Shown: positions 10,101 to 17,348, numbered from the stretch's first letter. The stretch is DNA of 64,000 nt from Bacteroidales bacterium (GCA_017428725.1 JAFRQH010000002.1:31560-95559); one strand, 5' to 3'. Numbers and translations are program-made. Notes: generated by a model not told the origin, from the sequence alone.

Positions 10101-10326
10101 GCCTGCGGCGCTGGACCTGATCCGTACGCACCAGGTCGAGCTGGTGATCAACATCCCCAAGAATTTCACTCGCAAGGAGCTCAGCAATGGCTACTTGATG
10201 CGGCGCGCCGCCATCGACTTCAACGTCCCGCTGATCACCAACAGCCGGCTGGCGACCGCCTATATCCGGGCCTTCTGCTCGACCCCGCTGGAGAAGATCT
10301 CCATCAAGAGCTGGGACGAGTATTAG
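7123..10326 (+). CDS. carB: Carbamoyl-phosphate synthase large subunit
   Basis: Makes carbamoyl phosphate from bicarbonate, ammonia and two ATP, for the transcarbamylase of this operon and for pyrimidines. At 1067 residues it is full length: two homologous halves each with a pre-ATP-grasp and an ATP-grasp domain (first from about 7 to 400, second from about 560 to 930), an oligomerisation domain between them, and a C-terminal MGS-like allosteric domain (about 940-1067, with YATGGTCKYL). The duplicated VLGSGAxxIG motif opens each half. Frame and length show no sign of damage. The next gene starts 12 bp downstream. Confidence 0.97.
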   Translation: MIYPHIKKVLVLGSGALKIGEAGEFDYSGSQALKALREEGIKTVLINPNIATVQTSEGVADKVYFLPVTPFFVEQVIKKEQPQGILLAFGGQTALNCGVELYKNGILEANGVQVLGTPVQAIIDTEDREFFVDRMDEIGIKTIKSHPASNMEEARAAAREVGYPVILRAAYALGGQGSGFCENEAELEVMAPKAFSFSPQVLVEKSLRGWKEIEFEVMRDRFNNCIAVCNMENFDPLGIHTGESIVVAPCQTLTNDECNFLRKKAIEIVRHVGIVGECNVQYAFSPDGEDYRVIEINARLSRSSALASKATGYPLAFIAAKIGLGYGLHELKNTVTKTTPAFFEPALDYVVCKIPRWDLAKFKGVSREIGSSMKSVGEVMAIGRTFEEAMQKGLRMIGQGANGFVCNKPFRGEDLDDLLRHPTDVRIFAIAAAFEAGYSVDRIYELTKIDRWFLDKLYNIERTYQELEACKGLTDIGIDLLRKAKCQGFSDIQIARVLGTPEAKVREYRAFLGLRPYVKQIDTLAAEFPSSTNYLYLTYNGEVDDISFDDGSNTVIVLGSGAYRIGSSVEFDWCGVNALNTLRASGYKAVMINYNPETVSTDYDVCDRLYFDELSFETVMEICGMEKPYGVIVSVGGQIPNNLAVPLMRAGVHILGTTAHDIDRAEDRNKFSQIVDKLGIDQPRWSELTTMEDVDRFVDEVGFPVLVRPSYVLSGAAMNVCYSKEDLRIFLGMAVEVSEEHPVVISSFMQRCKELECDAVADGGKVIAYAISEHIEFAGVHSGDATIQFPPQKIYGITAAKIRKTTAAIAAELHITGPFNIQFLATDNYIKVIECNLRASRSFPFVSKVLKVNFIDLATRCMLGQRPERIDIDPFELDYVGIKCSQFSFARLGKADPVLGVDMASTGEVGCIGDTLDEALLKSMLSVGHRIPKKSILISSGNPIQKADLLRACQLLAKKEYTIYATGGTCKYLVDNGVPALRALWPNEMEEGVPAALDLIRTHQVELVINIPKNFTRKELSNGYLMRRAAIDFNVPLITNSRLATAYIRAFCSTPLEKISIKSWDEY

Positions 10327-10338
10327 CGGCTCGCTGAC

Positions 10339-11280
10339 GTGGCGCGGACGAAGTTCTTCTATCACCTGCTTGCCCTGGCCGTCGTGGCGGTCTGGGGCGT
10401 CACCTTCGTCTGCACCAAGGAACTGATCCGCGCCGGCCTGATGCCGGCGCAGATCTTTGCCATCCGCTTCACGCTCGCCTACCTGGGCATCCTGGCGCTC
10501 TCGCTCGTCCAGGGGCGCGGGCGGATGCGGCTGTGGAGCCGCGACTGGAAGGACGAGCTGCTCTTCGTCTTCCTGGGCATTACCGGCGGGTCGTTCTACT
10601 TCCTGACGGAGAACACCGCACTCGCCTACACGCAGGCCAGCAACGTGGCCTTCCTGGTGTGCAGTGCGCCGCTGATCACGGCCCTGCTGAGCCTGGCCTA
10701 CAGCCGGCTCCGCAGGGACCGCTTCTCCGCGGCGCTGGAGGACGTGCGGCTGGACTTCCCGCTGGTCGGGGGCACGGTCCTGGCAATGGCTGGGATGGCG
10801 TTGATGCTCTTCGACGGTGCCCGCCTGCAGGTGTCGCTGCGCGGCGACCTGCTGGCGGTCGGCGCCGCCGTATGCTGGGCGCTCTACAGCCTGTTCATGG
10901 GCAAGATGACCGAGGAGTACGGCGCCGTGTTCGCCACGCGCAAGGTCTTCATCTACGGCCTGCTGACCATCATCCCCTTCCTCGTCGGGCGGGGCGGTTT
11001 CCCGCTGGAGGCCCTGCAGCGGCCGGCGGTCATCCTGAACCTGCTTTTCCTCGCGCTGATTGCCTCGCTCGCCTGTTTCGTGGTCTGGAACCTGGTGATG
11101 TCAAAGCTCGGCAACATCACGTCCACCAACTACGTCTACCTCAATCCGGTCTTCACCCTCATCACGGCGATGATCTTCCTGGGCGAGCGGATGACCCTCG
11201 CCGGAGCCGTGGGCTCCGCCCTGATCCTGGGCGGGGTCATCCTCGCCGGCCAGCACGGGCGGCGCCCCCGCCGCTCCTGA
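10339..11280 (+). CDS. EamA/DMT-family transporter
   Basis: A 313-residue inner-membrane protein with about ten hydrophobic segments arranged as two EamA repeats (about 8-145 and 165-308), each ending in the conserved TxxNYVYLNPVFT-type stretch, best seen at about 258-270. Members export metabolites or amino acids; the substrate cannot be read from sequence. The start is GTG at 10339, 12 bp after carB, with no obvious alternative ATG, so it is probably read through from the arginine operon. An exporter there could relieve excess pathway metabolites, but that is inference. Confidence 0.85.
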   Translation: MARTKFFYHLLALAVVAVWGVTFVCTKELIRAGLMPAQIFAIRFTLAYLGILALSLVQGRGRMRLWSRDWKDELLFVFLGITGGSFYFLTENTALAYTQASNVAFLVCSAPLITALLSLAYSRLRRDRFSAALEDVRLDFPLVGGTVLAMAGMALMLFDGARLQVSLRGDLLAVGAAVCWALYSLFMGKMTEEYGAVFATRKVFIYGLLTIIPFLVGRGGFPLEALQRPAVILNLLFLALIASLACFVVWNLVMSKLGNITSTNYVYLNPVFTLITAMIFLGERMTLAGAVGSALILGGVILAGQHGRRPRRS

Positions 11281-11330
11281 CGTCCTGCCCGGCCCGCACT
11301 TGACGTCATGCCCGGCTCGACCGGGCATCT
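11281..11330. repeat. Intergenic stem-loop repeat, copy 1
   Basis: A clear hairpin occupies 11305-11330 (GTCATGCCCGG, loop, CCGGGCAT) just past the EamA stop, with a degraded half copy (CGTCCTGCCCGGC) at 11281-11293. The same element recurs at 45208-45234 with a compensatory pair change. It resembles a REP-type element and may double as a 3' end for the upstream operon. Confidence 0.55.
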
Positions 11331-11372
11331 CCCTCCCCGGACCATTTTTTTTGCAGTCAGCAAATGTTTTTT

Positions 11373-11403
11373 TTTGCAAATCAGCAAAAAGTGCCTATAT
11401 TTG
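11373..11403 (+). promoter_or_regulatory. Promoter of tRNA-Phe
   Basis: A textbook Bacteroidota promoter: -33 TTTG at 11373-11376, 19-bp spacer, -7 TATATTTG at 11396-11403. Transcription would start near 11409, a few bases before the tRNA. The upstream A/T-rich stretch 11343-11391 contains two imperfect copies of a TTTTTTTGCA...AGCAAA unit. Confidence 0.8.
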
Positions 11404-11416
11404 CAGTCCAAACCTC

Positions 11417-11489
11417 GGTGCTGTAGCTCAGATGGTAGAGCAAAGGACTGAAAATCCTTGTGTCGGCAGTTCGATTCTTCCCAGCACCA
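11417..11489 (+). tRNA. tRNA-Phe (GAA)
   Basis: Seventy-three bases fold as a cloverleaf: acceptor GGTGCTG/CAGCACC, a D arm starting TAGCTCAGATGGTAGAG, a 5-bp anticodon stem AAGGA/TCCTT around loop CTGAAAA with anticodon GAA at 11450-11452, and T loop TTCGATT. The discriminator is A at 11489 and CCA is not encoded, so the tail must be added enzymatically. An intrinsic terminator follows within 6 bp, and a foreign-looking islet begins right after it. Confidence 0.97.
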
Positions 11490-11494
11490 CGCAG

Positions 11495-11528
11495 ACCCGC
11501 TCGACAGAGCGGGTTTTCTTTTTTTTCC
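11495..11528 (+). terminator. Intrinsic terminator of tRNA-Phe
   Basis: ACCCGCTC (11495-11502), GACA loop, GAGCGGGT (11507-11514), then a T-rich tail to 11526. It lies 5 bp after the tRNA 3' end. Confidence 0.85.
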
Positions 11529-11550
11529 TGAATGCTGCTCGCAGTCAGGG
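11526..11550 (+). repeat. Left end of long-range inverted repeat (islet boundary)
   Basis: This 25-bp segment with core GAATGCTGCTCGCAG matches the reverse complement of 14440-14464 at 23 of 25 positions. It abuts the tRNA-Phe terminator. A more degenerate version (CCCTGCCTG ... GCATTC) occurs at 11622-11650. The 11551-11782 interval holds no convincing gene; short antisense frames there overlap these repeats and the likely promoter region. Confidence 0.6.
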
Positions 11551-11782
11551 TCCTTTTCGTCGCACGCGCATCCACGCTTCGCTGACTGCGGCCCTACCCG
11601 GGCAAAATGCTCCTCGAAGGACCCTGCCTGTCTCACGGACGCATTCTGGGACCTGACTCGGATGAGGGTGCAGCATAGCACGAATCCCAAAGGTTTGGAT
11701 CGAAATTTTACGAAAATCGTATATTAATTTTATGTTTTTCGTAAAACTGGCATCGTCTTTGTTAACTGAGGTGGCAGAACAA

Positions 11783-12271
11783 ATGCATGACAACATGAAT
11801 CACTCAACGCAAAAGAGCATCAAGCGGCTCTCCGTCGCCACCCTTATCATAGGAGGAATCACACTCGCTTATCTTTACTGGGAGATGATTGCCCAGCTGT
11901 GGGTGGACAGCTACATTTATCCCCTGACCTGGAACCCTGACATCAAGGGTTGGCAGATCTTTATCCTGGCGGCCCGTTTCATCGGCATCACGGCGCTATT
12001 CATCCTGTGCTGCATTTTCCTGTACCGGACCAACAAGGGGCTGGCAGATGGTGAAATCTTCCCGAAATCCAACATTTCCCTCATTCGATGGACGGCCCTG
12101 GTCGCCGGGCTCCTCGCCTTTGTCCACTCCAATTACGCCGCCGTCGTGAAAGGAGAATCGCAGCTGACGCTCGATTCCAACACCATCCTGGTTCCGCTCA
12201 TCGTCCTCCTGTTTGCGGGACTTTACAAAATGGCATACCTGGCCGCGCAAGACAGCAAGCTCGCGATATGA
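11783..12271 (+). CDS. DUF2975-like membrane protein
   Basis: A 162-residue protein with four hydrophobic segments (about 13-35, 55-83, 100-122 and 135-155), matching the small DUF2975 membrane proteins typically encoded beside a YozG-type HTH regulator, as here. The function of the family is unknown; the pairing suggests a membrane sensor or antagonist of the regulator. An ATG at 11795 is an alternative start, and one at 11732 would add 17 residues that read like leader sequence. The stop overlaps the HTH start (ATGA). The gene lies in the islet next to tRNA-Phe and is less GC-rich than its neighbours. Confidence 0.7.
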   Translation: MHDNMNHSTQKSIKRLSVATLIIGGITLAYLYWEMIAQLWVDSYIYPLTWNPDIKGWQIFILAARFIGITALFILCCIFLYRTNKGLADGEIFPKSNISLIRWTALVAGLLAFVHSNYAAVVKGESQLTLDSNTILVPLIVLLFAGLYKMAYLAAQDSKLAI

Positions 12272-12510
12272 TTACCGTCAACCTCGACAAGATGCTCTGG
12301 GAGCGGCACATGAAGCTCTCGGAACTGTCAGACAAGATCGGCATCTCGATGACCAACCTTTCCCTGCTCAAAACGGGGAAAGGCCGGGCCATCCGCTTCA
12401 CCACGCTCAACAAGCTCTGCAAGGTGCTCGAGTGCCTGCCCGGCGACATCCTGGACTACCAACCCGACCCGGAAGATGCTGAAATGGAAGAGGATATCTA
12501 TGCGGATTGA
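12268..12510 (+). CDS. XRE/Cro-type HTH regulator (YozG-like)
   Basis: An 80-residue protein that is essentially one helix-turn-helix domain of the HTH_26 type: LSELSDKIGISMTNLSLLKT (about 17-36) covers the two DNA-contacting helices, and LNKLCKVLECLPGDIL (about 47-62) is the characteristic C-terminal helix. A short acidic tail follows. It overlaps both the DUF2975 stop and the next start, so all three genes are probably co-translated. Likely a DNA-binding partner of the DUF2975 protein, autoregulating the unit; target sites are not visible. Confidence 0.85.
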   Translation: MITVNLDKMLWERHMKLSELSDKIGISMTNLSLLKTGKGRAIRFTTLNKLCKVLECLPGDILDYQPDPEDAEMEEDIYAD

Positions 12511-13330
12511 ATTGCTTGCCGTCCTGGCGCTGTTCCCTACCCTGCTGGCAGCGCAGGAACACGTCACCGTGAAAGGGCGTATCGTCAACAGGCAGGGCGA
12601 AGCCGTCGAGTACGTGCAGATCGGCGTGCCCAAACATCAAATAGGCACGATATCTGACGCTGAAGGCCGTTTTGAGATCGAAGTCCCCCGTGACACGCTG
12701 GTTTTTTTCCACGTGTCTTATCAGCAGACTTCGTTTCCCGTCACGGGCCCTGCCGACGACGTGACCATCGTCCTTCATGAGCAGGAACTGCCGCCGGCCG
12801 TATCCATCGGCGGGAACGCCAAAGAGAAGTATCTGATGCGTCCCGGGATGAATGTGTTGAAGGATATCGGAGTCATCAGCACGTCCCTGAAAGATGGGCA
12901 TCCGTCAGGTCGGGAACTGGGATCGGTCGCCAAGGCGGCAAAGCCCTTCCTCGTGAAAGAGATCCTGTTCTCCATACGCAGCAACCACATCCCCGGTTGC
13001 GTCGCGTCGATCAACATCTATCGGATCGAAGGGAAGACGGAGTCGTTTGTCAACGTGCTCCACCGCCCCATTTATTTCGATGTCGCCGTCTCGGACGGCC
13101 CACAGCACTTCGACATCCGTCCTGAGGAGCCCCTTCTTCTGGAACCAGGACGATATTTCATCGCCTTCCAGGTCGTCGGGTATGACGGGCAGGCCCCGCA
13201 AACCGGAGAGCCGGCCATGGACTTCAATGTCTTCCTGAAGAACAGTTACCTCCGGGAAACGGCCCTGGGCAGAATGGAACATTTCCCCGTCAACATAGGC
13301 ATAGCCGTAAAAGGCTTTGAATATCAATGA
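12500..13330 (+). CDS. Secreted CarboxypepD_reg-like domain protein
   Basis: A 276-residue exported protein. An N-terminal signal peptide (about 1-18, ending LLAAQ) is followed by a carboxypeptidase-regulatory-like beta-sandwich (about 22-95; VKGRIVNRQGEAVEYVQIGV, SDAEGRFEI), the domain that also precedes Bacteroidota TonB receptors. The remaining 180 residues are a beta-rich region without a family I recognise. The domain usually mediates assembly or surface binding. It starts inside the HTH gene's 3' end and is followed 13 bp later by the TlpA-like gene, so it belongs to the same islet operon. Function unknown. Confidence 0.7.
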   Translation: MRIELLAVLALFPTLLAAQEHVTVKGRIVNRQGEAVEYVQIGVPKHQIGTISDAEGRFEIEVPRDTLVFFHVSYQQTSFPVTGPADDVTIVLHEQELPPAVSIGGNAKEKYLMRPGMNVLKDIGVISTSLKDGHPSGRELGSVAKAAKPFLVKEILFSIRSNHIPGCVASINIYRIEGKTESFVNVLHRPIYFDVAVSDGPQHFDIRPEEPLLLEPGRYFIAFQVVGYDGQAPQTGEPAMDFNVFLKNSYLRETALGRMEHFPVNIGIAVKGFEYQ

Positions 13331-13343
13331 TAAATGAATATAA

Positions 13344-14438
13344 ATGAGACACCTTTTTTCTCTGCCAGTCTCCTGCATCCTGCTCGCGGGTTTATGCGCC
13401 TGTAAGCCGCAAGTCCCTGAGACCACGCACATCCACGGACGCATCGAAGGTGGCACTGCCGACCTGGTCACGGTCACTGTTTTGGATTACGACATTTTGA
13501 ATGAGTCCGTCGAGGTCAGGGACGGTGCATTCGACTATGATCTGGATACCAATCCCGCGGTCTCTGCGCTATTTACCTGCTTCCTCGACGGCGTTCCCAT
13601 CCAGCAACCCCTGATCCCGGACGGGTCGGAGCTGACGGTCGTTTTCTCGCGTGAAGGATCCACGCTGGCTTCCTCGGACAGGAAATCCCTCAACCACCGC
13701 TTCGCGGAGGAGGATCGCCTGGCGCGCGAGATTGCCCCCTGGAACAGGCAGTATATGGAGCTTCTGCGCGCCGGCGCTCCCCAGGAGAGTCTCGATTCGC
13801 TGTTCGCCCTTTTCCGCCCCGCCCTTGAGAAACAGCATGCGTACTCCCTGGAAGATTTCGAGAAGCAGAAAGACAATTACCTCGGAGTCCAGGCATTGCT
13901 GAACCTGAGCGGGGGCGTGACGGAGGAACAGTTGGATTCGATGATTTCCACGCTGGTCCCCGGTGTCATCAGCACCGTCAGTATCCAGGTGCTCTTGGAG
14001 CAGATACACGGTGCAATAGAAACGAGACCGGGGATGCCGTTCGTGGACTTTAGCGTCGATACGGAGAACGGGACGGTCCGGCTTTCCGATTACGTCGGCA
14101 AGGGAAAATATGTACTCGCCGATTTCTGGGCCAGTTGGTGCGAACCTTGCCTGGCAGAGATGCCCTATCTCAAAGAAGCCTACGAGAAGTACAACGGACC
14201 GGACTTTACCATCCTGGGGATTGCGGTCGGTGATGATCCGGAAGACAGCCGGGCGGCCGTCCGGGAGCACGGATTGCCCTGGGAGCAGATCCTTGTCGGA
14301 ATGCACACGGACGTGATCGAAGCCTACGATATCAAGGCCATCCCGGAAATGATCCTCTTCGGTCCCGACGGCACGATCCTGCAGCGCGGTATCCGTGGGG
14401 CAGATATCGACATCAGGGTAAAAGAATACCTGGACTGA
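13344..14438 (+). CDS. TlpA-like thiol-disulfide lipoprotein (DUF4369-type)
   Basis: A 364-residue lipoprotein: the signal peptide ends LLAGLCAC, giving a lipidation cysteine near residue 19. Residues about 25-110 resemble the DUF4369 beta domain that precedes many Bacteroidota thioredoxins. A helical linker follows, then a thioredoxin/AhpC-TSA fold (about 230-364) with the redox motif WCEPC in FWASWCEPCLAEMPYL and a cis-Pro region IKAIPEMILF. Probably a periplasmic disulfide reductase anchored in a membrane. It is the last gene of the islet; its stop is one base before the right inverted repeat. Confidence 0.88.
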   Translation: MRHLFSLPVSCILLAGLCACKPQVPETTHIHGRIEGGTADLVTVTVLDYDILNESVEVRDGAFDYDLDTNPAVSALFTCFLDGVPIQQPLIPDGSELTVVFSREGSTLASSDRKSLNHRFAEEDRLAREIAPWNRQYMELLRAGAPQESLDSLFALFRPALEKQHAYSLEDFEKQKDNYLGVQALLNLSGGVTEEQLDSMISTLVPGVISTVSIQVLLEQIHGAIETRPGMPFVDFSVDTENGTVRLSDYVGKGKYVLADFWASWCEPCLAEMPYLKEAYEKYNGPDFTILGIAVGDDPEDSRAAVREHGLPWEQILVGMHTDVIEAYDIKAIPEMILFGPDGTILQRGIRGADIDIRVKEYLD

Positions 14439-14439
14439 T

Positions 14440-14464
14440 CCCTGCCTGCGAGCAGCATTCCGGA
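14440..14464 (-). repeat. Right end of long-range inverted repeat (islet boundary)
   Basis: CTGCGAGCAGCATTC (14446-14460) is the exact reverse complement of 11530-11544; the match extends to 25 bp with two mismatches. It lies between the stop of the TlpA-like gene and the convergent lipoprotein gene. Confidence 0.6.
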
Positions 14465-14474
14465 GGAGCGCTTC

Positions 14475-14912
14475 CTATTTGTAGCGGCGGAAGGTGTAGC
14501 GGGTTCCGGAACCCACGGATTCTTTTTGGATGACAAGCGTCGTGCGGCTCATTTCAAGGACTTTGTAGGTCCCGGAGAGACGCATCTCATATTGGAGACC
14601 TTGCGTGAGCCAGAGCGTCTTGGTGAAACTGATCTGCTTGCTGGTGGCGTCGTAGGAGAACTGCGCGCCGTCCACATCCACATCCTTGAGGTCGAACAGC
14701 GTGAAACTGCCCTTCTTGGCCAGGGCGATGCGGGGTTCGCTCAAGGAAAGGTAGAAATGGACGCCGGAGTAATCGACCTTGTCACGGGAAACAAGCTCCC
14801 AGACTCCGTAAATGGAACCGGTGAGATCTCCGGTATGCCTGACATTCGATACGCTGCAGGAGGTAAACAGAGCCAGACAGGCAATAAAAGCCGCAAATAA
14901 AAATTTCTTCAT
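14475..14912 (-). CDS. Small lipoprotein, lipocalin-like
   Basis: A 145-residue lipoprotein; MKKFLFAAF opens a signal peptide ending LFTSCS with the lipid cysteine near residue 18. The mature part begins TGDLTGSIYGVWELVS and is an all-beta pattern ending in TLVIQKES, reminiscent of the small lipocalin-like lipoproteins common in Bacteroidota that open with a GxW motif. I chose the ATG at 14912 because the upstream 36 codons of the open frame are not signal-like and overlap the DUF6440 gene. It lies 19 bp downstream of that gene on the same strand. Function unknown. Confidence 0.75.
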   Translation of the reverse strand: MKKFLFAAFIACLALFTSCSVSNVRHTGDLTGSIYGVWELVSRDKVDYSGVHFYLSLSEPRIALAKKGSFTLFDLKDVDVDGAQFSYDATSKQISFTKTLWLTQGLQYEMRLSGTYKVLEMSRTTLVIQKESVGSGTRYTFRRYK

Positions 14913-14931
14913 AGCGTTCCGATCCAGGCCA

Positions 14932-15120
14932 TCACTTCCACTCCACGACCTTCGTGACGATGGGTTTGCCCGCGGAGTCCAGGAGCGGGGTGAGACCGCC
15001 GCCGTAGCCGCGATGGACATAAAGGTAATTCACGCCGGTCTCCTTGTCGACGATGACCACCGCCTCCGTCAGCAGGTTGACGGTTTCTTTCTCTTGGATG
15101 TCGAATCTGTCTGTTGCCAT
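14932..15120 (-). CDS. DUF6440 family protein
   Basis: A 62-residue soluble protein with the DUF6440 pattern: VIVDKETGVNYLYVHRGYGG followed by GLTPLLDSAGKPIV. It has no signal peptide or membrane segment. The family is widespread in Firmicutes and Bacteroidota and has no known role. A near-consensus promoter box TATCTTCG reads toward it from 15155-15162 (minus strand). It forms a two-gene unit with the following lipoprotein. Confidence 0.8.
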   Translation of the reverse strand: MATDRFDIQEKETVNLLTEAVVIVDKETGVNYLYVHRGYGGGLTPLLDSAGKPIVTKVVEWK

Positions 15121-15182
15121 ATTTCAAGTTTTAGTCATTGATTCCTGTATCTGCGAAGATAGTCATTTTCCGGGGATAACGG

Positions 15183-15213
15183 TTGCTCGTACGGTCAATA
15201 ATTCATATCTTTG
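15183..15213 (+). promoter_or_regulatory. Promoter of the secreted esterase gene
   Basis: -33 TTG at 15183-15185 and -7 TATCTTTG at 15206-15213 with a 20-bp spacer; the start codon is 42 bp downstream. Confidence 0.65.
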
Positions 15214-15254
15214 GTTCCGTAAGACACAGCCAAATCCGTTTAACCCAACCACAT

Positions 15255-16436
15255 ATGAAAAGGACTGTCTTTATTGTCTTGATGCTTGCAGCCTTGTCTG
15301 CAGGCGCCCAGCAGCGAAACAACGTCGTGCCGTCCGTGACCGGGGCCGTCGAGGATTTCAAGCCGGGCATCACCAACCAGCCGGGTCGCCAGTACCCGAT
15401 GGTGAACTCCCAAGGTGCCGTACGCACCCAGCTCCGCGCCCCGCAGGCCTCCTCCGTGCAGCTGGACATCGGCGGCGTGCGCTACGAAATGGTCAAGGAC
15501 GAGAATGGCGTGTGGACCGGCACGTCCCGTCCCCAGGACGTGGGCTTCCACTATTACCAGCTGAACGTGGACGGCGTGTCGTTGCCCGATCCCGGGACCA
15601 TCTCCTTCTTTGGCGCCGGCCGCTGGGGCAGCGGCATCGAGATCCCCTCGGCCGACATGGATTTCTGGCAGGTCAAGAACGTGCCCCAGGGCGCCGTCGA
15701 GGAGAAGTACTACTGGTCCAAGGCCACGGAGAGCATGCGCCGCTGCTACGTCTACCTGCCCGCTGAGTACCAGAACAATCCCGGCAAGCGCTACCCCGTC
15801 CTGTATCTGCAGCACGGCAATGCCGAGAACGAAGTCGGCTGGTCCTCCCAGGGCCACACCGCCCAGATCCTGGACAACCTGATCGCCGAAGGCAAGGCGG
15901 TGCCCTTCATCGTGGTGATGGACTACGGCCAGAGCCAGAACATCCACCTCGTCCCGCCGTATGCCCCCCAGCAGCCTGCGCAGCCGCAGCAACCCCGCCA
16001 GGGCCAGCCGGGCGCCCGCGCAGCGGGGCCTGACGCCTTCCAGGTGGTCCTGCTCACGGACATCATCCCGATGGTCGAGAGGGAGTACCGCGTGGTCGCC
16101 GACGCCCAGCACCGGGCCCTGGCCGGCCTGTCGATGGGCGGCGGCCAGACCCGCCGGATCACCCTCGCCAACCCCACCAAGTTTGCGTACGTGGGGATGT
16201 TCAGCGGCGGCGTGATGAGCGTCGAGGACATCCAGGCCGCGGCCGGATTCCAGCAGACCAACAAGGTCGTCTTCATGAGCAGCGGCAGCAAGGAGAATCC
16301 CCGCGTGATGGAAGCCGCCGAGAGCCTGCGCAAGATCGGCGTCAACGCCGTCGGCTACATCTCCGAGGGCACGGCGCACGAGTGGCACACCTGGCGCCGC
16401 AGCCTCTTCGAGTTCGCCCAGATCCTCTTCAGATAA
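15255..16436 (+). CDS. Secreted esterase, CE1/feruloyl-esterase-like
   Basis: A 393-residue exported protein with signal peptide (about 1-18, ending SAGAQ). Residues about 30-125 form a CBM48/E-set-like beta-sandwich that often precedes CE1 esterases; the rest is an alpha/beta hydrolase of the esterase-D/feruloyl type. The nucleophile is Ser293 in GLSMGGG; the catalytic His is probably in AHEWHTW near the C-terminus, and HGNAENEVGW follows the oxyanion strand. A Pro/Gln-rich insertion (about 236-255) is unusual. It would remove acetyl or feruloyl groups from plant polysaccharides; the exact substrate is not evident. Confidence 0.85.
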   Translation: MKRTVFIVLMLAALSAGAQQRNNVVPSVTGAVEDFKPGITNQPGRQYPMVNSQGAVRTQLRAPQASSVQLDIGGVRYEMVKDENGVWTGTSRPQDVGFHYYQLNVDGVSLPDPGTISFFGAGRWGSGIEIPSADMDFWQVKNVPQGAVEEKYYWSKATESMRRCYVYLPAEYQNNPGKRYPVLYLQHGNAENEVGWSSQGHTAQILDNLIAEGKAVPFIVVMDYGQSQNIHLVPPYAPQQPAQPQQPRQGQPGARAAGPDAFQVVLLTDIIPMVEREYRVVADAQHRALAGLSMGGGQTRRITLANPTKFAYVGMFSGGVMSVEDIQAAAGFQQTNKVVFMSSGSKENPRVMEAAESLRKIGVNAVGYISEGTAHEWHTWRRSLFEFAQILFR

Positions 16437-16443
16437 GAGGGTC
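16421..16443. terminator. Hairpin across two convergent stop codons
   Basis: GATCCTCTT (16421-16429), loop CAGAT, AAGAGGGTC gives a 9-bp stem with one G-T pair. It spans the stops of the esterase and the DUF3667 gene. There is no strong T tract on either side, so termination is plausible but weakly supported. Confidence 0.35.
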
Positions 16444-17348
16444 TATCGGAGCAGCGCTACGACGAGGACGACGACACTGACCAGCAGGATCATCAAGCCG
16501 TAGAGAAGGCCGTAATCCACACCGGTCCGGACCGCCCGCCAGAAGCTCTTTTTCCACGGAAGCCCCAGCCACTGGTGGTAATCGATCACCAGCAGGGCCA
16601 GCATCAGGAGCACGCTGATGGACGTCTTCCCGCCCCAAGTGAGCAGCAAGGCGAACAGCATGAAGAAACTGAACTGGCACAGCACGTAGGCCGAAGCGGC
16701 GGCGCAGGCCGACGCACCCAGCCTGAAGCGCCGGAGAGCCAGCATCATCGCCAGCCAAAGAAACAGGAACTCGCTCAGGAACAAGGGAATACCTTGGCTC
16801 CTGAGCGTGCTTTCCATTGCGGCGATTGCCGCCTCATGCTGCGTGTCGACGAGCTCGGGATACTGATCCAGGTGCAGATAGACATAGCCCTTCTCTACAA
16901 TCTTGACGATGTTCAAGGTAAGATTCCGGGCCAAGGAGTCTTGAACCCCTTCGACTGCGACTTCCGTGCTATCCTCGAATACCTGCGGCAGTTCGCTCCT
17001 TTGCTGCACGGGCTGCAGGATGGCGGAAAGCAGGGCGAAAAACGCATAAAAGACAATGAGGGCCGTCAACGGTGCGAGGTACCGCTCGTGCTGCCCGTTG
17101 ATATAGTCGCGGATCATGTAACCGGGGCGCAGCAACAGATGGCTGAAGGTGCGCTTGGCATCCTGGTTCAGGAAAGGAATGCTGTCGAAAGCCCCCTTGT
17201 AAAAGTCCCCAGTGCCTCGTTTCTTCTTGGACTTCTGCTCTTTTTTGGGGTTTTTCCAGGGGAAATATCCTAAATGCTGCCAGATGGCGAACGCACGTTT
17301 CCGAACATTAAGCAAATGCTTTATCTCTTTTTTGCTGCACCGATACAT
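16443..17348 (-). CDS. DUF3667 membrane protein
   Basis: A 301-residue protein with the DUF3667 signature: a basic cytoplasmic N-terminus, then RTFSHLLLRPGYMIRDYINGQ and RYLAPLTALIVFYAFF leading into the first membrane span (about 95-115). A soluble loop (about 120-195) is followed by three or four spans to the C-terminus. The zinc-ribbon Cys pairs seen at the N-terminus of many members are missing; only one Cys is present there. The family has no known function. A -7 box (TAACTTTG, minus 17360-17353) sits four bases before the ATG, suggesting a leaderless mRNA. Confidence 0.8.
   Translation of the reverse strand: MYRCSKKEIKHLLNVRKRAFAIWQHLGYFPWKNPKKEQKSKKKRGTGDFYKGAFDSIPFLNQDAKRTFSHLLLRPGYMIRDYINGQHERYLAPLTALIVFYAFFALLSAILQPVQQRSELPQVFEDSTEVAVEGVQDSLARNLTLNIVKIVEKGYVYLHLDQYPELVDTQHEAAIAAMESTLRSQGIPLFLSEFLFLWLAMMLALRRFRLGASACAAASAYVLCQFSFFMLFALLLTWGGKTSISVLLMLALLVIDYHQWLGLPWKKSFWRAVRTGVDYGLLYGLMILLVSVVVLVVALLR

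Noticed and set aside
4688..10365. Very long antisense open frames over argH, carA and carB (790 and 1141 codons)
   Set aside because: They lie opposite clear enzymes, lack family features and are Val/His/Asp/Leu-rich in the way GC-rich antisense frames are; the same applies to long antisense frames at 23573-26710 and 41682-44681.
11417..11782. Integrase or attachment site of a phage at tRNA-Phe
   Set aside because: No integrase, excisionase or duplicated tRNA 3' end is visible in the window; only the inverted repeats support mobility.
11545..11796. Possible 83-residue minus-strand gene beside tRNA-Phe
   Set aside because: It overlaps the repeat copies and the upstream region of the DUF2975 gene, has no recognisable domain, and its composition follows the repeats.
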